DNA of 64,000 nt. Source: Chaetoderma sp. LZ-2023a. Its lineage: Eukaryota; Mollusca; Caudofoveata; Chaetodermatida; Chaetodermatidae. Both the position numbers and the translations under genes were made by a program. Below the pieces are notes generated by a model that was given only the letters and a program-made list of their open reading frames with translations, made no database searches and was not told the origin of the DNA. This document shows positions 62,873-64,000 of this stretch, piece by piece. The stretch covers positions 125,946,883-126,010,882 of the forward strand of contig CM067360.1 in NCBI GenBank assembly GCA_034401795.1, in the 5' to 3' direction. Within the stretch, counting starts at the first letter, position 1, and the number at the start of each line of letters is the position of its first letter.

Positions 62873-63600
62873 CATGGGAACTGGTGAGAAGCGTCGTTTT
62901 GCAAGACTACAGCCCATTTATAATGCACTCGAATAGAGAAAGGTTCTAGCTCTTAGAGGCTTACATGCTATGAGTGGTTGTGAATCAACCAGTCACATTC
63001 ATGGGAAAAGCAAAACTGCATGGTGGAATGCATTTCTTACAGCTAATACCAAGGTTATCAGTGCACTGGCTGCCTTAGTCGTGGACGATGAACCTAGTGA
63101 AAAGCTACGTACAGGATGTGAGGAACTTGTCTGCCAGTTTGCTTAATACAAAGAGGACTAGACACACACAGGAAAGAGCTACACTGGTCTTACTTCCCGG
63201 CACTGAAAGCTAATCGTGGTACTGAGAAACTTCCACCAACACAGGGCGCCATTTATGAACATACGAGAAGAGCTGCACACTTGTAAAGTAGAATTTGGCA
63301 TCAGGTTTTTGTTGCTAGGCCCAGTAAGCTTGAAGTCACTGAACTAGGTTGGTCATGTGGTCCAAATGATGAGCTCATGCCAGCTCTCTAGTGACTTCCT
63401 CCAGCACCAGAATCGTTACTGCAGTTAGTTAAATGTAGCAGCTGTCAGAAAAGTCAATGTCATGGACGCTGCTCTTGTAGAGATAATAACTTAATTGCAC
63501 TGAGTTATGCAAGTGTGAATCCAACCATGAAATGTGTACAAACATTGCACAAGTAACAAATGACTCTGACTCTGATTCTGAATATGAGATGGAAGATGAT
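62873..63600 (+). pseudogene. dispersed invertebrate gene family, second copy, distal part
   Basis: Frames give GTGEKRRFARLQPIYNALE (about 62880), then ALRGLHAMSGCESTSHIHGK and SKTAWWNAFLTANTKVISAL (about 62950-63060). Later comes WSCGPNDELMPAL (about 63355), DFLQHQNRYCSQL-like sequence with a stop, and LIALSYASVNPTMKCVQTLH (63485-63550), equivalent to the C-terminal Cys-rich area. Several stops are present. The HAxxGC-x-xTS-x-x-x-GK block is typical of the family. Confidence 0.7.
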
Positions 63601-63793
63601 TGAGCAGATAAAGTAAAATTATTATCATTATACAGCCGTTACGACCGTTATTGGCTAAAGTTTTCATATCTCAATAGATATAGAAAATTATTACTTAATA
63701 TGAACATCAAGTAATTTTGACCTCCATTTTGAAGTGGGCAGCGCCTTGAATTATATTTTAGTCAAGTGATATAATAGAAATGACTTGGAATTA
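63601..63793. other. non-coding spacer
   Basis: AT-rich; no gene or known repeat. Confidence 0.4.
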
Positions 63794-64000
63794 AACAAGA
63801 GGCCCAAGGGCCTGTGGCGCTCACCTGGACCATTAGCATTTTAACCATTTGCATTTAAATAGATATGATGGATAATTTTCGGAAAATCCAAGATGGCCAC
63901 CCAAAAAATTGACCAATCAAAATTCTGAATAGAAATTCTAGTCTACCTTGATAGGATCACATTTGCCAAATTTGGTTGAAATATGTCAAGCAACTAAGGA
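63794..64000 (+). mobile_element. pearl-like family A element, 5' part cut by the window end
   Basis: The 5' cap AACAAGAGGCCCAAGGGCCT then GTGGCGCTCACCTGGACC, followed by the first core unit (AAATCCAAGATGGCCACCC, GACCAATCAAAATTCTGA, TTGGTTGAAATATGTCAAGC). The element runs off the window. Confidence 0.88.

Noticed and set aside
1..64000. tRNA, rRNA or other RNA genes
   Set aside because: No cloverleaf, A/B box pair or conserved rRNA block could be recognised by eye. A tRNAscan/Infernal run would be decisive.

Overview
The window is eukaryotic, gene-poor and packed with transposable elements. It looks like lophotrochozoan DNA, most likely a marine mollusc and probably a bivalve. The reasons are an intron-bearing arrestin-domain gene, many repeats built like the bivalve 'pearl'/HINE (Helentron-associated) elements, DIRS and Penelope-like retroelements, Tc1, hAT and piggyBac-type DNA transposons, and long satellites. 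The species call is inference. No prokaryotic, viral or RNA gene was recognised.

The only host gene I can defend is the 3' end of an arrestin domain-containing (ARRDC-type) gene on the + strand. One exon (508-721) carries the end of the arrestin C domain and a PPPY motif. The last exon (12963-about 13255) carries two more PPxY motifs, and an AATAAA follows at 13303. The two exons join in phase across a 12.2 kb intron filled with a dead Tc1 element (1058-2718), a Penelope GIY-YIG remnant, a DIRS retroelement split by a 1.4 kb hAT element (7590-8999, perfect 8 bp target duplication) and pearl-like elements.

13.3-24.5 kb: two satellites with the same 46 bp period but unrelated sequence (13911-16122 and 19552-21797). 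Each abuts copies of a palindromic piggyBac-type MITE (TTAA target, ends CCCTTTAATGG). The first satellite is visibly an amplified piece of that MITE's right arm. A copy at 22660-22788 is a perfect 63 bp-arm palindrome.

24.5-37.6 kb: a 3.4 kb pearl-like element, a Penelope RT fragment, a decayed copy of a large dispersed invertebrate gene family (29481-32170, minus), a LINE fragment and more pearl-like elements.

37.8-59 kb: two DIRS elements on the minus strand (37820-41345 and 55063-59053) with different internal deletions. Between them lie pearl-like elements, a hAT MITE with an 8 bp target duplication, a Penelope RT fragment, a 92 bp-arm foldback, and a 3 kb APE-type LINE (47640-50700) with a 460-residue open stretch.

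59-64 kb: more MITEs, two pearl-like elements and a second copy of the dispersed gene family, split by one of them.

The most interesting pattern is the pearl-like superfamily. At least six families share a modular plan: a 5' end starting ACAAGAG where visible, 110-180 bp tandem core units, often a GGACAGACAG tract or microsatellite, and a 3' hairpin followed at once by (C)TAA or ATAA. Two elements carry the same 5' cap on different cores, which suggests module exchange under a common rolling-circle (Helentron-like) mechanism.
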